Positions 28,035 to 36,512 of a stretch of 64,000 nucleotides of DNA are shown piece by piece. Made by a program: the position numbers and the translations under genes. Source of the DNA: Mesonia ostreae (lineage in GTDB: Bacteria > Bacteroidota > Bacteroidia > Flavobacteriales > Flavobacteriaceae); contig NZ_JAVRBG010000004.1 of assembly GCF_031845265.1 (NCBI RefSeq), forward strand, positions 217,296 to 281,295. The letters run 5' to 3'. Each line of letters opens with the position of its first letter. Within the stretch, counting starts at the first letter, position 1. The notes beneath the pieces are model-generated. The model did not search any database. It saw only the letters and a program-made list of their open reading frames with translations, and was not told the origin of the DNA.

Positions 28035-29215
28035 CAAAAGGACTGCCTTTTGAACGTGTGCCCACGTGCAACCACCAGTTGCAGATGTGAGCTGTATATA
28101 AAATATTAAACATATTGCCTTTAAACAGGAACGGTGCGATTGGTGCAAGGGCTGTGAGTGAAAATACTACCCGCAAGGGTGGAGATTTTTGCTCAACAGG
28201 CGATAGCGTACCCTTGTGGCTCTCGCATCCGCACGCCTGTACCTTTGCTTTATGTTTGAGATTGTTATATAATTTATTTTGATTTATAATCGGTAAATTT
28301 TTAATTGAACGTTTTTATTATTCGGCAGGTAATCTAAAGGCGCGAGCCGACTGCGAGTTGAACAACGGGTGTACTAGCTAGAGGTATGTAATACCGCTAG
28401 TGCTATGTTTACACTGGTTTGGCGCAGTAATTGAATCGGTTGGGGAAGGAAAGGGCTGTTTTGCAACGGAATGAAAAGCTTCGGAGCTTGCACGTTTTAA
28501 AATGAATTTTTATCCTGTTTATTTGCCTTATTAAACATAACTGGAAAGATATATTTAACTATTGGTTAGTGCAGGGCGTAGTGCTTGTAATGAAGTGTAA
28601 AATCAGCTCTTTTGCGCGGTTTGCAATAAGGCTTGTTTTTTTATGAGCATCGGGAATAAAACAAATAAGCTTTATGCAAATATGGATGTTTCAATTACTG
28701 TGACGAACCTATCAGCCCGTTGTGATCGCAGGCTCGCACATTATGAAGCAGCGGTTGCACCCAACTTATATACTTGCGTAGCATATCTTTATGGGTTTGG
28801 GTGCAAGAGTAGCTGCGGGTGCTGTAGGAATGGCGTGTGTGTAATACTACAAATGAATAGCTTTTGAAGCCTGAGGACGGAAGGCGTAGAAAGCGTATGA
28901 ATGGTAGATGCAAGGTTTATTATGTTGTTTGCTTAAAATGTGTTGAATAAGCTATTTTTAGGTGGTTTTTATTGATAATCTAAAGACCTTGCAGCTATGT
29001 ATTATGAAACAAAACAGAATGACGGAAGCTCTCCTTATTACCTGCCACGGATTTTGTTAGTTTGTAATAAATATTGTTTTGAAAACGAGATTAAAAGCGC
29101 AAAGGCAAAAAGTAAGGGCTGAAATACTGTAATTTATGGAAGTATTTTAGCTTTTACTTAGCGGAAAGCAAAATAGGTATAGCTGTAATGCAATGGAAGT
29201 TATACTTATTTGCTT
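28035..29215 (+). ncRNA. Candidate large structured RNA (no convincing gene in 27.73-29.23 kb)
   Basis: About 1.2 kb without a believable protein gene, visibly richer in G+C than its surroundings. Many stems can be drawn on the + strand: 28035-28052 (7 bp), 28067-28083 (6 bp), 28156-28194 (10 bp plus 6 bp capped by a GCAA tetraloop), 28196-28240 (7 bp closing stem), 28322-28350, 28371-28403 (8 plus 5 bp), 28476-28489, 28748-28816 (5 bp enclosing a 10-bp stem 28755-28806), 28856-28956 crossing 28909-28993 (pseudoknot-like), 29110-29159 (19 bp) and 29166-29215 (18 bp). Roughly ten of the pairs are G-U when read as + strand RNA; these would be A-C mismatches on the other strand, which favours + transcription. 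The short ORFs here look spurious. No known RNA family is recognised. Confidence 0.45.
29110..29215 (+). repeat. Tandem stem-loops with like loops
   Basis: Two adjacent hairpins: a 19-bp stem (29110-29128/29141-29159) and an 18-bp stem with one bulged A (29166-29184/29198-29215). The stems differ in sequence, but the loops are near-identical: GTAAT-TT-ATGGA and GTAAT-GCA-ATGGA. Neither is followed by a U run, so they are not typical terminators. Confidence 0.6.
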
Positions 29216-29232
29216 GGGGAGGATAAAATTTA

Positions 29233-30828
29233 TTAAGCGTAGAATTTATTTATTATAGACTCTAAATTTTTAAAATCATTATCTAAGAGAAAATCAAGTA
29301 ACTTCTTCCTGTCATAATACATATCCATTTTTTTAGGTTTAAAAATGCCCTCCTGTAATTTTTCTAAATCTTCTATTGCTTCTTCGCTAAAATCACAAGA
29401 CGCAATATAACAAGCCCTAAATCTATAATCACTTTTTAATTCTGTTTGAAATCTCTTTTTAACGAACGGTAAAGTTCTCTTGAAGAACCAATTTGTTGTA
29501 TATTTTGATTCGTAATCTCCTAATTGTATTTCGTAAGTTGATTTATAACCTTTAACCTCAACAACTATAATTTCTTTTGGGTTTGATGATTTGATTATAA
29601 AATCATATTCATATCTTTCTTGAATATTGTTCTTATTTATTCTTGAATAGTTAAAATTAGGAAGTATTTCTGCGGTAGAGTAAATGTGTTTTAAAACTTG
29701 ATACATCATAATTTCAAACAAAGTGCCTTTTATTGCTTTTAGTTGGTCACCTTGTCCAGAAATATTAATAGTTTCTAAAGTATCTTTAATGATCCTTTCA
29801 AAATCATCTTCCTCCAACAACTTCTTATTGATCTGAAGTTTAGATAAATTTTCTAAAACACTAAAAATATTAGAACCATAAACTGAACCAATGTCATAAC
29901 TCAAAAAACCGAGACTTTTAATCTTATTTAGAATTGAGCTTTTGCAATTTCTATAGACAATTATAGGTATTACTTTTCGTTTTCCCTGTGAAACTGAATT
30001 TAGGTTTATTTGAATACGTTTTAAGAAACCATCCAAGTCAATTTGTTCATAATCTCTACTTAATAAAATATCTAACACAACTAAAGTTTGTTTAGCCGGC
30101 ACATTAGATTCTATAGCTAGCGATGGATTTAAGCCTGTTGTTTTCGTATAACCAAATGCATCCCAAATTAAGTTATTATGTTTAGCTCCTTTTGATGGGT
30201 TATTTTTATTTCTATAAATAATGTTCTTATTATCTATCAAATTAGATTTTATCAACCAATCTATTATATCCCTTACAAAAACTGTATCCAAAGACATTTT
30301 AGAAAAATGAAGTTGCATTAAATTTTCCTCTTCTTCATTCTTATTTTTTAAAATAATGTACTTTACTAAATTTTTATCTACTTTAATATAAACTACATCC
30401 AAATCTAATAACAATGAAATCAAATCATTTAGATAATCAACTTTGGAAAATCCTTTGGTAAGTGGTGAGGCAGTAATTTTTAATGCTTCGTAATATGATA
30501 AAATGCCCTCATTTATATCTAAGCCCACAAGTAAACGATATAATGTTGGTCTATGATTTCTACAAACTGATTTTATTCTGTCTTTCGTGAAATTTGTGGT
30601 AGGCTTACAGTAAGCGTATTGCCCCTTACCAAAAGTTAAAGGCGTTGAGGATTTTATTATTCCTTTTTGAGTTGCTCGCTGTATTATTTTACGAGCGTAA
30701 CTATTTTGAATTTTAAAATGATTTTCTAAAAGTTTGCATAATTCATTACTGACTTTTACTTTTTTGTCATCAAGATTTTTTAAAATAAACGAATTGTATT
30801 TATTTAAGCTAGTCATAGTATTTGTCAC
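29233..30828 (-). CDS. Winged-helix plus PD-(D/E)XK nuclease-like protein
   Basis: 531 residues. The N terminus (about 25-75) looks like a winged helix (SNELCKLLENHF, then GIIKSS and GKGQYAYCKP). The C-terminal part (about 365-470) has the pattern of a restriction-endonuclease fold: Glu372 in GTLFE, Asp409 in YEYDFII, and EVK (Glu424, Lys426) in VVEVKGYK. A middle region with a Rossmann-like pattern (about 240-330) is not recognised. It probably cuts DNA; the target is unknown. It is last in the leftward block, 172 bp after the GIY-YIG gene, and converges with the structured noncoding region 17 bp away. It could also act alone. Confidence 0.6.
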   Translation of the reverse strand: MTNTMTSLNKYNSFILKNLDDKKVKVSNELCKLLENHFKIQNSYARKIIQRATQKGIIKSSTPLTFGKGQYAYCKPTTNFTKDRIKSVCRNHRPTLYRLLVGLDINEGILSYYEALKITASPLTKGFSKVDYLNDLISLLLDLDVVYIKVDKNLVKYIILKNKNEEEENLMQLHFSKMSLDTVFVRDIIDWLIKSNLIDNKNIIYRNKNNPSKGAKHNNLIWDAFGYTKTTGLNPSLAIESNVPAKQTLVVLDILLSRDYEQIDLDGFLKRIQINLNSVSQGKRKVIPIIVYRNCKSSILNKIKSLGFLSYDIGSVYGSNIFSVLENLSKLQINKKLLEEDDFERIIKDTLETINISGQGDQLKAIKGTLFEIMMYQVLKHIYSTAEILPNFNYSRINKNNIQERYEYDFIIKSSNPKEIIVVEVKGYKSTYEIQLGDYESKYTTNWFFKRTLPFVKKRFQTELKSDYRFRACYIASCDFSEEAIEDLEKLQEGIFKPKKMDMYYDRKKLLDFLLDNDFKNLESIINKFYA

Positions 30829-31000
30829 ACTGCACTTATATTATTTAATTATTACATTTCTTTACACGCCTAAATTTTCAACTACATTTACATATATATT
30901 TTTAATCACTGATAATCAGTTAAATAAAATTCCAATAAAAGCGCTTTTTGTTAATTATAATTCATTTAAAATTATTCTTTGTCACAAACAATTATAATTA

Positions 31001-32203
31001 TTAGCTGTTTTTGGTAATTCTTTCATTATGAAAATCGTAGTGGTAATTGATAATTTCACCAGTATTAAATAAACCTATTGCTCTTTCTATTATTGGATAA
31101 GGAACCACAAACCATTCTCTTGGAGTAATTCTATTTTTATTTTTATCGTAAATATCTATTTGTAGTTGTGCCTGACTAAAAAAGCGGTGGATTAAATTTT
31201 CAAATTTTTGTGTGTTTACATTAACGCATTTAAAGGTTGCTATTACTTCTACTTCTGCATTTAGATAGGTAGCTTCATTTCTTGCATTAATCACTCTTTT
31301 TTGAACGGGCACGGTAGAGAAACCTATTTTATATAAGTTATTAAGCTTACTAATTTCTGGGTGAGTTGATTTAGATTTCAGCACGTAAATCCAGCCTGTT
31401 TCGTTATCGCCTTCTTCTAGTTGTTCTACATTTGTAAATAGCTCTTTCTCGCTGTCTTCTTCTAAATCTGTTACTACTTTACCATTATTATATAATTGTT
31501 TTGCTAAAGACCGATAAAGCATATTACTGTAAGTGCCATTATCAAAAACAGTCCTTGTTCTTACGTCTTTACGGACTCTATCCCCTAATTCTCTAACTGC
31601 TTCCGAAATATCACCCACTTCTAAATACAATAAAACACCATCAAGAATATAGTACTTATCTTCTTTTAAGTTTTTTTCTGCATTTTTAAAGGATTTTAAA
31701 TTACGTAAGCCTAATTTAATTTCTTGGTGTACTTTTTTAAACTGCTTATCATATTTTTCAAATTCCGAATCTGACATTGCTTTACGTTGCGCCACAAAAT
31801 CGGTTTCTTTTTTATCTTTTGGGGTATGTTTGAAATCAAAAATACTTGTACCTTCTTCATCTTCCGCTAACAAACCGAAATCATCATCTTCTAAAATATC
31901 GGCTACAGATTCAACTTTTTTAGGCTCAAACAATAAATTATGCCTATCAACATCTTTTAATGCAAATTTCTTTTTATCATTTTCTCTAAAGCCTTTTAAG
32001 CGTAAATACAAACGCATTTCTGAAATACCATTACCTTGCTCCGGTTCTCTTTCTTTTTCATCTACAAAAGCATTGATTTCTTCAAAAGATTCTATTAAAC
32101 GCTGATCTGTAGATTTTACGTTAGACTGCTTAGAAGTATCTTTTAAAATACCTAAATCATCATCTTCAAAAATATCTTCTATGCTTAACTTATCTTTAGA
32201 CAT
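31001..32203 (-). CDS. GIY-YIG nuclease of the T5orf172/MUG113 type
   Basis: 400 residues. The C-terminal domain (about 268-385) carries the GIY-YIG core: GWIYVLKS (269-276), LYKIGFS (290-296), Arg303 and a Glu in FENLIHRFF (Glu335), ending with the EWFVVPY block typical of T5orf172. The N-terminal 265 residues are acidic and hold two copies of a short motif, DIFEDDDLGIL (about 10-20) and DILEDDDFGLL (about 102-112). The gene overlaps the helicase gene by 8 bp, so the two proteins are probably made together and may work together. Confidence 0.8.
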   Translation of the reverse strand: MSKDKLSIEDIFEDDDLGILKDTSKQSNVKSTDQRLIESFEEINAFVDEKEREPEQGNGISEMRLYLRLKGFRENDKKKFALKDVDRHNLLFEPKKVESVADILEDDDFGLLAEDEEGTSIFDFKHTPKDKKETDFVAQRKAMSDSEFEKYDKQFKKVHQEIKLGLRNLKSFKNAEKNLKEDKYYILDGVLLYLEVGDISEAVRELGDRVRKDVRTRTVFDNGTYSNMLYRSLAKQLYNNGKVVTDLEEDSEKELFTNVEQLEEGDNETGWIYVLKSKSTHPEISKLNNLYKIGFSTVPVQKRVINARNEATYLNAEVEVIATFKCVNVNTQKFENLIHRFFSQAQLQIDIYDKNKNRITPREWFVVPYPIIERAIGLFNTGEIINYHYDFHNERITKNS

Positions 32204-34166
32204 TTTGTTTTTGTTTACGCTTTAGTTCTTTTAAGAAAATAACTGCTTCTGCCATTCTTTTTTCTTTTGGCTCTAAAGATTTTATATCTGGGTTTTTTCC
32301 TGTTTTTTGCACCCAAGCTTTTATTTTAGGCCACAAGAGAATAGCTTCCTCTTCCGTCATTTGAATTCTGGACGCATCTATGGTTTCTTGGATAGTTCTT
32401 AAAACAGGCGCTGTTACTGATTTGGATAATATTTCAAATGCTTTTTGAAACGGGTTTACACTATCTATTAAATCTATATGTATTTCATCTATATTGACAA
32501 AGGTATCTGCCATTTTGATAAAACGCCTATCACCTTGTTCTTCTATACTTCCGTTTTTAATAACTGAATCCACTACAATATGTTGTCTTACTTCTTCTAC
32601 TTCATCATCTGAAAGTTCAGGATAGGTTTCTTTAATAATTTTAGGTATCAAAACTTGATTGATAACCTCTGGCTCCAAAGTCTCACTCGGCATTGCTTTC
32701 AGCATATCATTATCTTGAAGAATCTTTGCTTTTAAATCATTCAAATCTGATTCGATAATTTGCTCTACTCTTGCTGTTGAAGGTTCTTTAAAGCCTCTTA
32801 TATGAATAGTATTTGGATCTTCATTTACTTGATTATTCCCCTCCTTGTTATCCTCATATTCATTATCATCTTCTTCTGGATATTTTGCTTTAAATTTAAA
32901 GTTTGGAGCTAAAACTTGTTCCATTAATAAAGAAGCGGTAATCGCCTTTAGCATATTATTCACTGAAAGTTTTACCTCATCATCTTGGGCATCTGGTTGA
33001 GCAATTAAATTGGTAAATTGAGCGTGTGTTTTATTATTGCTATCTCTTGTAGCTCTACCTATAATTTGAATAATCTCTGTTAATGAACCTCTATAGCCTA
33101 CCGTTAAGGCTTGCTCACAATATGGCCAATCAAAACCTTCTTTTGCCATCCCTAAAGCTATGATAATATCGATATCTTCTGGAGCATTTACATTACGTAA
33201 ATAGTTTTGAATTTTATCTCTTGATTTTTGATCATCATTTACCAAATCGGCTACTTTTATAAGATTACCTGTTTTATGTGATTTAACGTAAATAACTCCT
33301 GTTTCTGAGTCTTGGTATTCAATTTCACCCAGCGTATCTATTATTTTGCCTACCTCTTCATATTTTTCTTTGGTAGATTCCCCAGAATTTACACTTGGAA
33401 TATGAATAATGGTTTTTTTATTTTCATCTAAAATTTCGTGAATTGCTGTTGTGTATTTTCTTTGGTAAAAATGATAGCCAATCCCCAAAGATTTCAAATA
33501 CTCATACCCATTAAGTTGTTCGTAATAATCATATTTTACTTTTATAAACCGCGCTTCTACTTCGGGTAACAAAATAGGAATACTATCTCCTCTAAAATAA
33601 GAACCCGTCATTGCAACAATATGAGCTGTTGACTTTGCCATTATAGAACTTAATACACTACCCAACCTATTTGTACCTTCGGCTGATACGTGATGAAATT
33701 CATCTATAGCAATTAATGTATCATTAAAATGCTTTTCTTCTATGGCATCAAAAGCAAAACGAAGTGTAGCGTGTGTGCAAATAAGAATTTCTTCTTCACT
33801 ATTCATAAAATTAATGAAGGCATCGACTTTTGATTTTTCACCGCCAGGCGTACAAAGATTATATTTAGGGTTTGGTTGCCAATCTTCAAAAAAACCGTAT
33901 TTTTTTAATTTTGTTGGCGCGAAAGAACTACCTATAGAACGTTCAGGAACCGCTACAATTACTTTTTTAATATCTTGGTTACGCAGTTTATCTAAGCCAA
34001 TAAACATTAATGCTCTAGATTTACCTGATGCAGGAGGAGCTTTTATTAATAAATATTGTGCTGTTCTTGCCTCAAATGCTCTTTCTTGCATTTCTCGCAT
34101 TCCTAGCGCATTGGTTTTTTTACTCTTACCTGTCTGTTTATAATTGACTTTTACTAAATCTGGCAT
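32196..34166 (-). CDS. SF2 DExH-box helicase of the modification/nuclease locus
   Basis: 656 residues. Motif I is APPASGKSR (43-51), motif II DEFH (155-158), motif III TGS (187-189) and motif VI QIIGRATRD (367-375), a full set for an ATP-driven superfamily 2 translocase like those in restriction systems. The C-terminal 250 residues are helical and acidic without a known domain. The gene overlaps a GIY-YIG nuclease gene and lies downstream of an AlbA_2 gene and an MmeI-like methyltransferase gene on the same strand, which fits a DNA defence role; this is inference. Confidence 0.82.
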   Translation of the reverse strand: MPDLVKVNYKQTGKSKKTNALGMREMQERAFEARTAQYLLIKAPPASGKSRALMFIGLDKLRNQDIKKVIVAVPERSIGSSFAPTKLKKYGFFEDWQPNPKYNLCTPGGEKSKVDAFINFMNSEEEILICTHATLRFAFDAIEEKHFNDTLIAIDEFHHVSAEGTNRLGSVLSSIMAKSTAHIVAMTGSYFRGDSIPILLPEVEARFIKVKYDYYEQLNGYEYLKSLGIGYHFYQRKYTTAIHEILDENKKTIIHIPSVNSGESTKEKYEEVGKIIDTLGEIEYQDSETGVIYVKSHKTGNLIKVADLVNDDQKSRDKIQNYLRNVNAPEDIDIIIALGMAKEGFDWPYCEQALTVGYRGSLTEIIQIIGRATRDSNNKTHAQFTNLIAQPDAQDDEVKLSVNNMLKAITASLLMEQVLAPNFKFKAKYPEEDDNEYEDNKEGNNQVNEDPNTIHIRGFKEPSTARVEQIIESDLNDLKAKILQDNDMLKAMPSETLEPEVINQVLIPKIIKETYPELSDDEVEEVRQHIVVDSVIKNGSIEEQGDRRFIKMADTFVNIDEIHIDLIDSVNPFQKAFEILSKSVTAPVLRTIQETIDASRIQMTEEEAILLWPKIKAWVQKTGKNPDIKSLEPKEKRMAEAVIFLKELKRKQKQNV

Positions 34167-34202
34167 TTGTTTTTTTATTTAATTAACTAGAAAAACTATA
34201 TT

Positions 34203-34299
34203 AAGTTTATCTAACCCCTAAAATTAAGAATGTTTATAAGAAACTCTATTACAACAACTAACAAAAAGTTTATCTAAAAGTTTATCTAAAAGTTTATCT
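34203..34299. repeat. Direct repeats upstream of the helicase gene
   Basis: Three perfect head-to-tail copies of the 12-mer AAAAGTTTATCT lie at 34264-34275, 34276-34287 and 34288-34299, and a further partial copy (AAGTTTATCTA) at 34203-34213. They fill the 159-bp gap in front of the helicase/GIY-YIG pair, where an operator would be placed. Confidence 0.7.
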
Positions 34300-34325
34300 A
34301 AAAAAAGACTTCTATCGTTAGTTAG

Positions 34326-35978
34326 TTAAACTTTTTTCCAAATAGGTTTTCTATTTGTACCTGTATTAGTAATAGAAACATCACGCTTAGACATTGCATA
34401 AATAATGTTTCTTAATTTATTCTTTTTTTGATCTTCATCTAAAACATTAGGAAGAATATCTAATATTAATTTATCTAAATCTTTTTTACTAGCAGATTCA
34501 TATTCTTGTAAATAATCTAAAATCATTTTTTTATAATGATCATCTTTAAAACCTCGCATTTTTATATACTCTTCTTTTTCTCCAGTAGCCTTAGCTACTT
34601 TCGATGATATATGTAGATTAGGCCGTCTACCTTCTACTAATTTTTTATCTTTTAAATATTTTCCTTCATCGCTTGTAAGTGTTTTATTTTTAGCAACTTT
34701 ATCTAACAAAATAATTTCATTTAGTGATAAACTAGGTAGTTGAGCTAATTTTCGCGCATAATCTATATCTAAAACTTTCCCTGTAATGGTTACTTTCACT
34801 TTTTGATTTCCAAATTCATAATCTGGTAAGGGAAAGAATTTCTTACTTTGAATTTTAAACATTCTTTTAATACCACTCCCAATGGTATCGATCATATTAA
34901 GACCTACCATTGCATTGGTTAAAAAGGCATTTCTATAATTTTGCTCAGGAGAATCAGCATTGATGACTGCTTCGATACTTTGCGGAATAAAATCGCCTGA
35001 ATTTGAAAAAACCAAAGTAGAGTTTTCATTTTCAACCACTACTATTTTACCACCTAACGTGTAATCTTGATGGGCAATACAGTTATTTAATGCTTCGCGT
35101 ATAATATAAGGATCATACTGATCTACTTCATCTGGAAATAAGGAATCATCATTAATATATCGATATTTAAGGTTTCTTATTTTCTTCCCGATTTCTACTA
35201 CGTTTAATAATAAAGGACAGGTAAAATGCTCATAATCTTTTTCTATATTATCTGCATCTTTTAAAATCCAAGTTACCGTAGCCCTTGAAGGATTAATGTA
35301 ATGTTCAGCTTCAGGTTTACCGAGTAGTAAAATTGCTGTATTTGTAATTTTACCTTTTATTGTAATTTTTGCTTTGTTTAGAAAAACCTCATCAGACCAA
35401 GATTTAACTTCTTCGGCTAAACTTTTATTCTTTTGAATAAAACGCTTTCTAGCTTCTTTTATCGCTTGGTTTGACAAATCTGTAATACTCGCTTCTTTAA
35501 TGATTTGAGCACTCCAATCTGTTTGCTTTACTTGATTTTTTATACGATCGTATTCATTATCGTTTAAAGCGCCTAAACTTTCACCATCTCGACCATATTT
35601 GAAACCCTTCCAGCTAACAGGCATACCCTTTGGAGCGGCAGGAATTTCTAAAACTACTACTACTTTACCTTCGCGAACAAATCGATTAGTGGAAATAAAC
35701 CCTAATTTCGGAGAAGTGTGATCGGCTATTTCTTTTTTATATTCATTAAGCTGTTTTTCTGATATATTAGTACCTACTATGGTTTGATTATCTTTTACTC
35801 CAAAAACCAGATAAGCCGAAGTTTTATTTTCTAGGTTTGCTTCATTGGCTAAAGCAGAAAAATACTTACCAAGCTTATTTCTATCGTATTGCTGTTTAGC
35901 TTCTTTAAACTCTACCACTTCATTTTCTGAAGGTAAACCCAATAATTCGTCTAATATATCTTTCATTTTATAATGCAT
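34326..35978 (-). CDS. AlbA_2 (Schlafen-like) plus C-terminal ATPase-fold protein
   Basis: 550 residues. The N terminus (about 8-130) is an AlbA_2/Schlafen-like domain (SENEVVEFKEAKQQYD, then AYLVFGVKDN). The middle (about 280-380) matches the HATPase_c_4 type region with EALNNCIAHQDY and FSNSGDF. A helical C terminus follows. Proteins of this type are usually annotated as putative DNA-binding or RNA-binding regulators and are frequent in defence islands. An ATG at 35966 is an alternative start. It lies between the methyltransferase pair and the helicase pair on the same strand. Confidence 0.8.
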   Translation of the reverse strand: MHYKMKDILDELLGLPSENEVVEFKEAKQQYDRNKLGKYFSALANEANLENKTSAYLVFGVKDNQTIVGTNISEKQLNEYKKEIADHTSPKLGFISTNRFVREGKVVVVLEIPAAPKGMPVSWKGFKYGRDGESLGALNDNEYDRIKNQVKQTDWSAQIIKEASITDLSNQAIKEARKRFIQKNKSLAEEVKSWSDEVFLNKAKITIKGKITNTAILLLGKPEAEHYINPSRATVTWILKDADNIEKDYEHFTCPLLLNVVEIGKKIRNLKYRYINDDSLFPDEVDQYDPYIIREALNNCIAHQDYTLGGKIVVVENENSTLVFSNSGDFIPQSIEAVINADSPEQNYRNAFLTNAMVGLNMIDTIGSGIKRMFKIQSKKFFPLPDYEFGNQKVKVTITGKVLDIDYARKLAQLPSLSLNEIILLDKVAKNKTLTSDEGKYLKDKKLVEGRRPNLHISSKVAKATGEKEEYIKMRGFKDDHYKKMILDYLQEYESASKKDLDKLILDILPNVLDEDQKKNKLRNIIYAMSKRDVSITNTGTNRKPIWKKV

Positions 35979-36252
35979 AAATCAGTATTGCAAAATATCA
36001 CTCATTATTACAATAAGAAAATATTAAATGTAGAAACAAATGATAAACTGCAAAAAGCGATTAACCAAACAATTTTGAGTTTATAATAATACTTGTAACT
36101 ACATTACTTAGCACATCACTTCGAAAACTTTTAAGTTTCTCAAAAATAGCTTTATTATCTTTTATTAATCTATTGGTTTATGTGGTTTTACATTATAAAT
36201 AAAACATTTCTATTAATATACCTTCTTATAATATCAAGTATAAAATGTCGTG

Positions 36253-36504
36253 TTATTCTTCAAATGCTTTATAACATTCTTCCAATTCTTTTTTAAATCC
36301 CAATTGTTTGAATATCTCTACTAAAATAGCTAATGCGTAATCTTTGCTATAATCTATGTTGTGATCTTTTAAAAACTTAATTCTAAAATACCGCCATTCT
36401 ATTAATCCCTCTTTAAATAGCTCTTTATCTTCTGATGCACTATATTCTTTTACATATTTTCGAACTATTAATTCATCTCTCGGTCTTAATTTAATCTTAA
36501 TCAT
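36253..36504 (-). CDS. Small protein behind the methyltransferase gene
   Basis: 83 residues, highly charged and probably helical, with no recognised domain. It begins 8 bp after the methyltransferase stop codon and is surely co-transcribed with it. The sequence resembles neither an antitoxin nor a Ral-type anti-restriction protein that I know. It may be an accessory subunit. Confidence 0.65.
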   Translation of the reverse strand: MIKIKLRPRDELIVRKYVKEYSASEDKELFKEGLIEWRYFRIKFLKDHNIDYSKDYALAILVEIFKQLGFKKELEECYKAFEE

Positions 36505-36512
36505 AAGCTATT

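Noticed and set aside
27949..28176. 75-residue minus-strand ORF in the noncoding part of the element
   Set aside because: Odd composition, no domain, and it overlaps several + strand RNA stems; taken as chance reading through structured DNA.
28643..28913. Two overlapping 70-odd-residue ORFs on opposite strands
   Set aside because: They overlap each other and the 10-bp stem at 28755-28806; the Cys-rich C terminus of one is an effect of the stem sequence.
29110..29215. Rho-independent terminators at the end of the RNA region
   Set aside because: Stems are long, but no U run follows either hairpin on the + strand.
28035..29215. Group II intron, retron or diversity-generating element
   Set aside because: No reverse transcriptase gene is in the element and no domain V-like hairpin was found.
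33742..34143. 133-residue plus-strand ORF
   Set aside because: Antisense to the SF2 helicase, which has all its motifs.
34264..34299. CRISPR-like array
   Set aside because: The 12-mers are directly abutting without spacers, and no cas genes are present.
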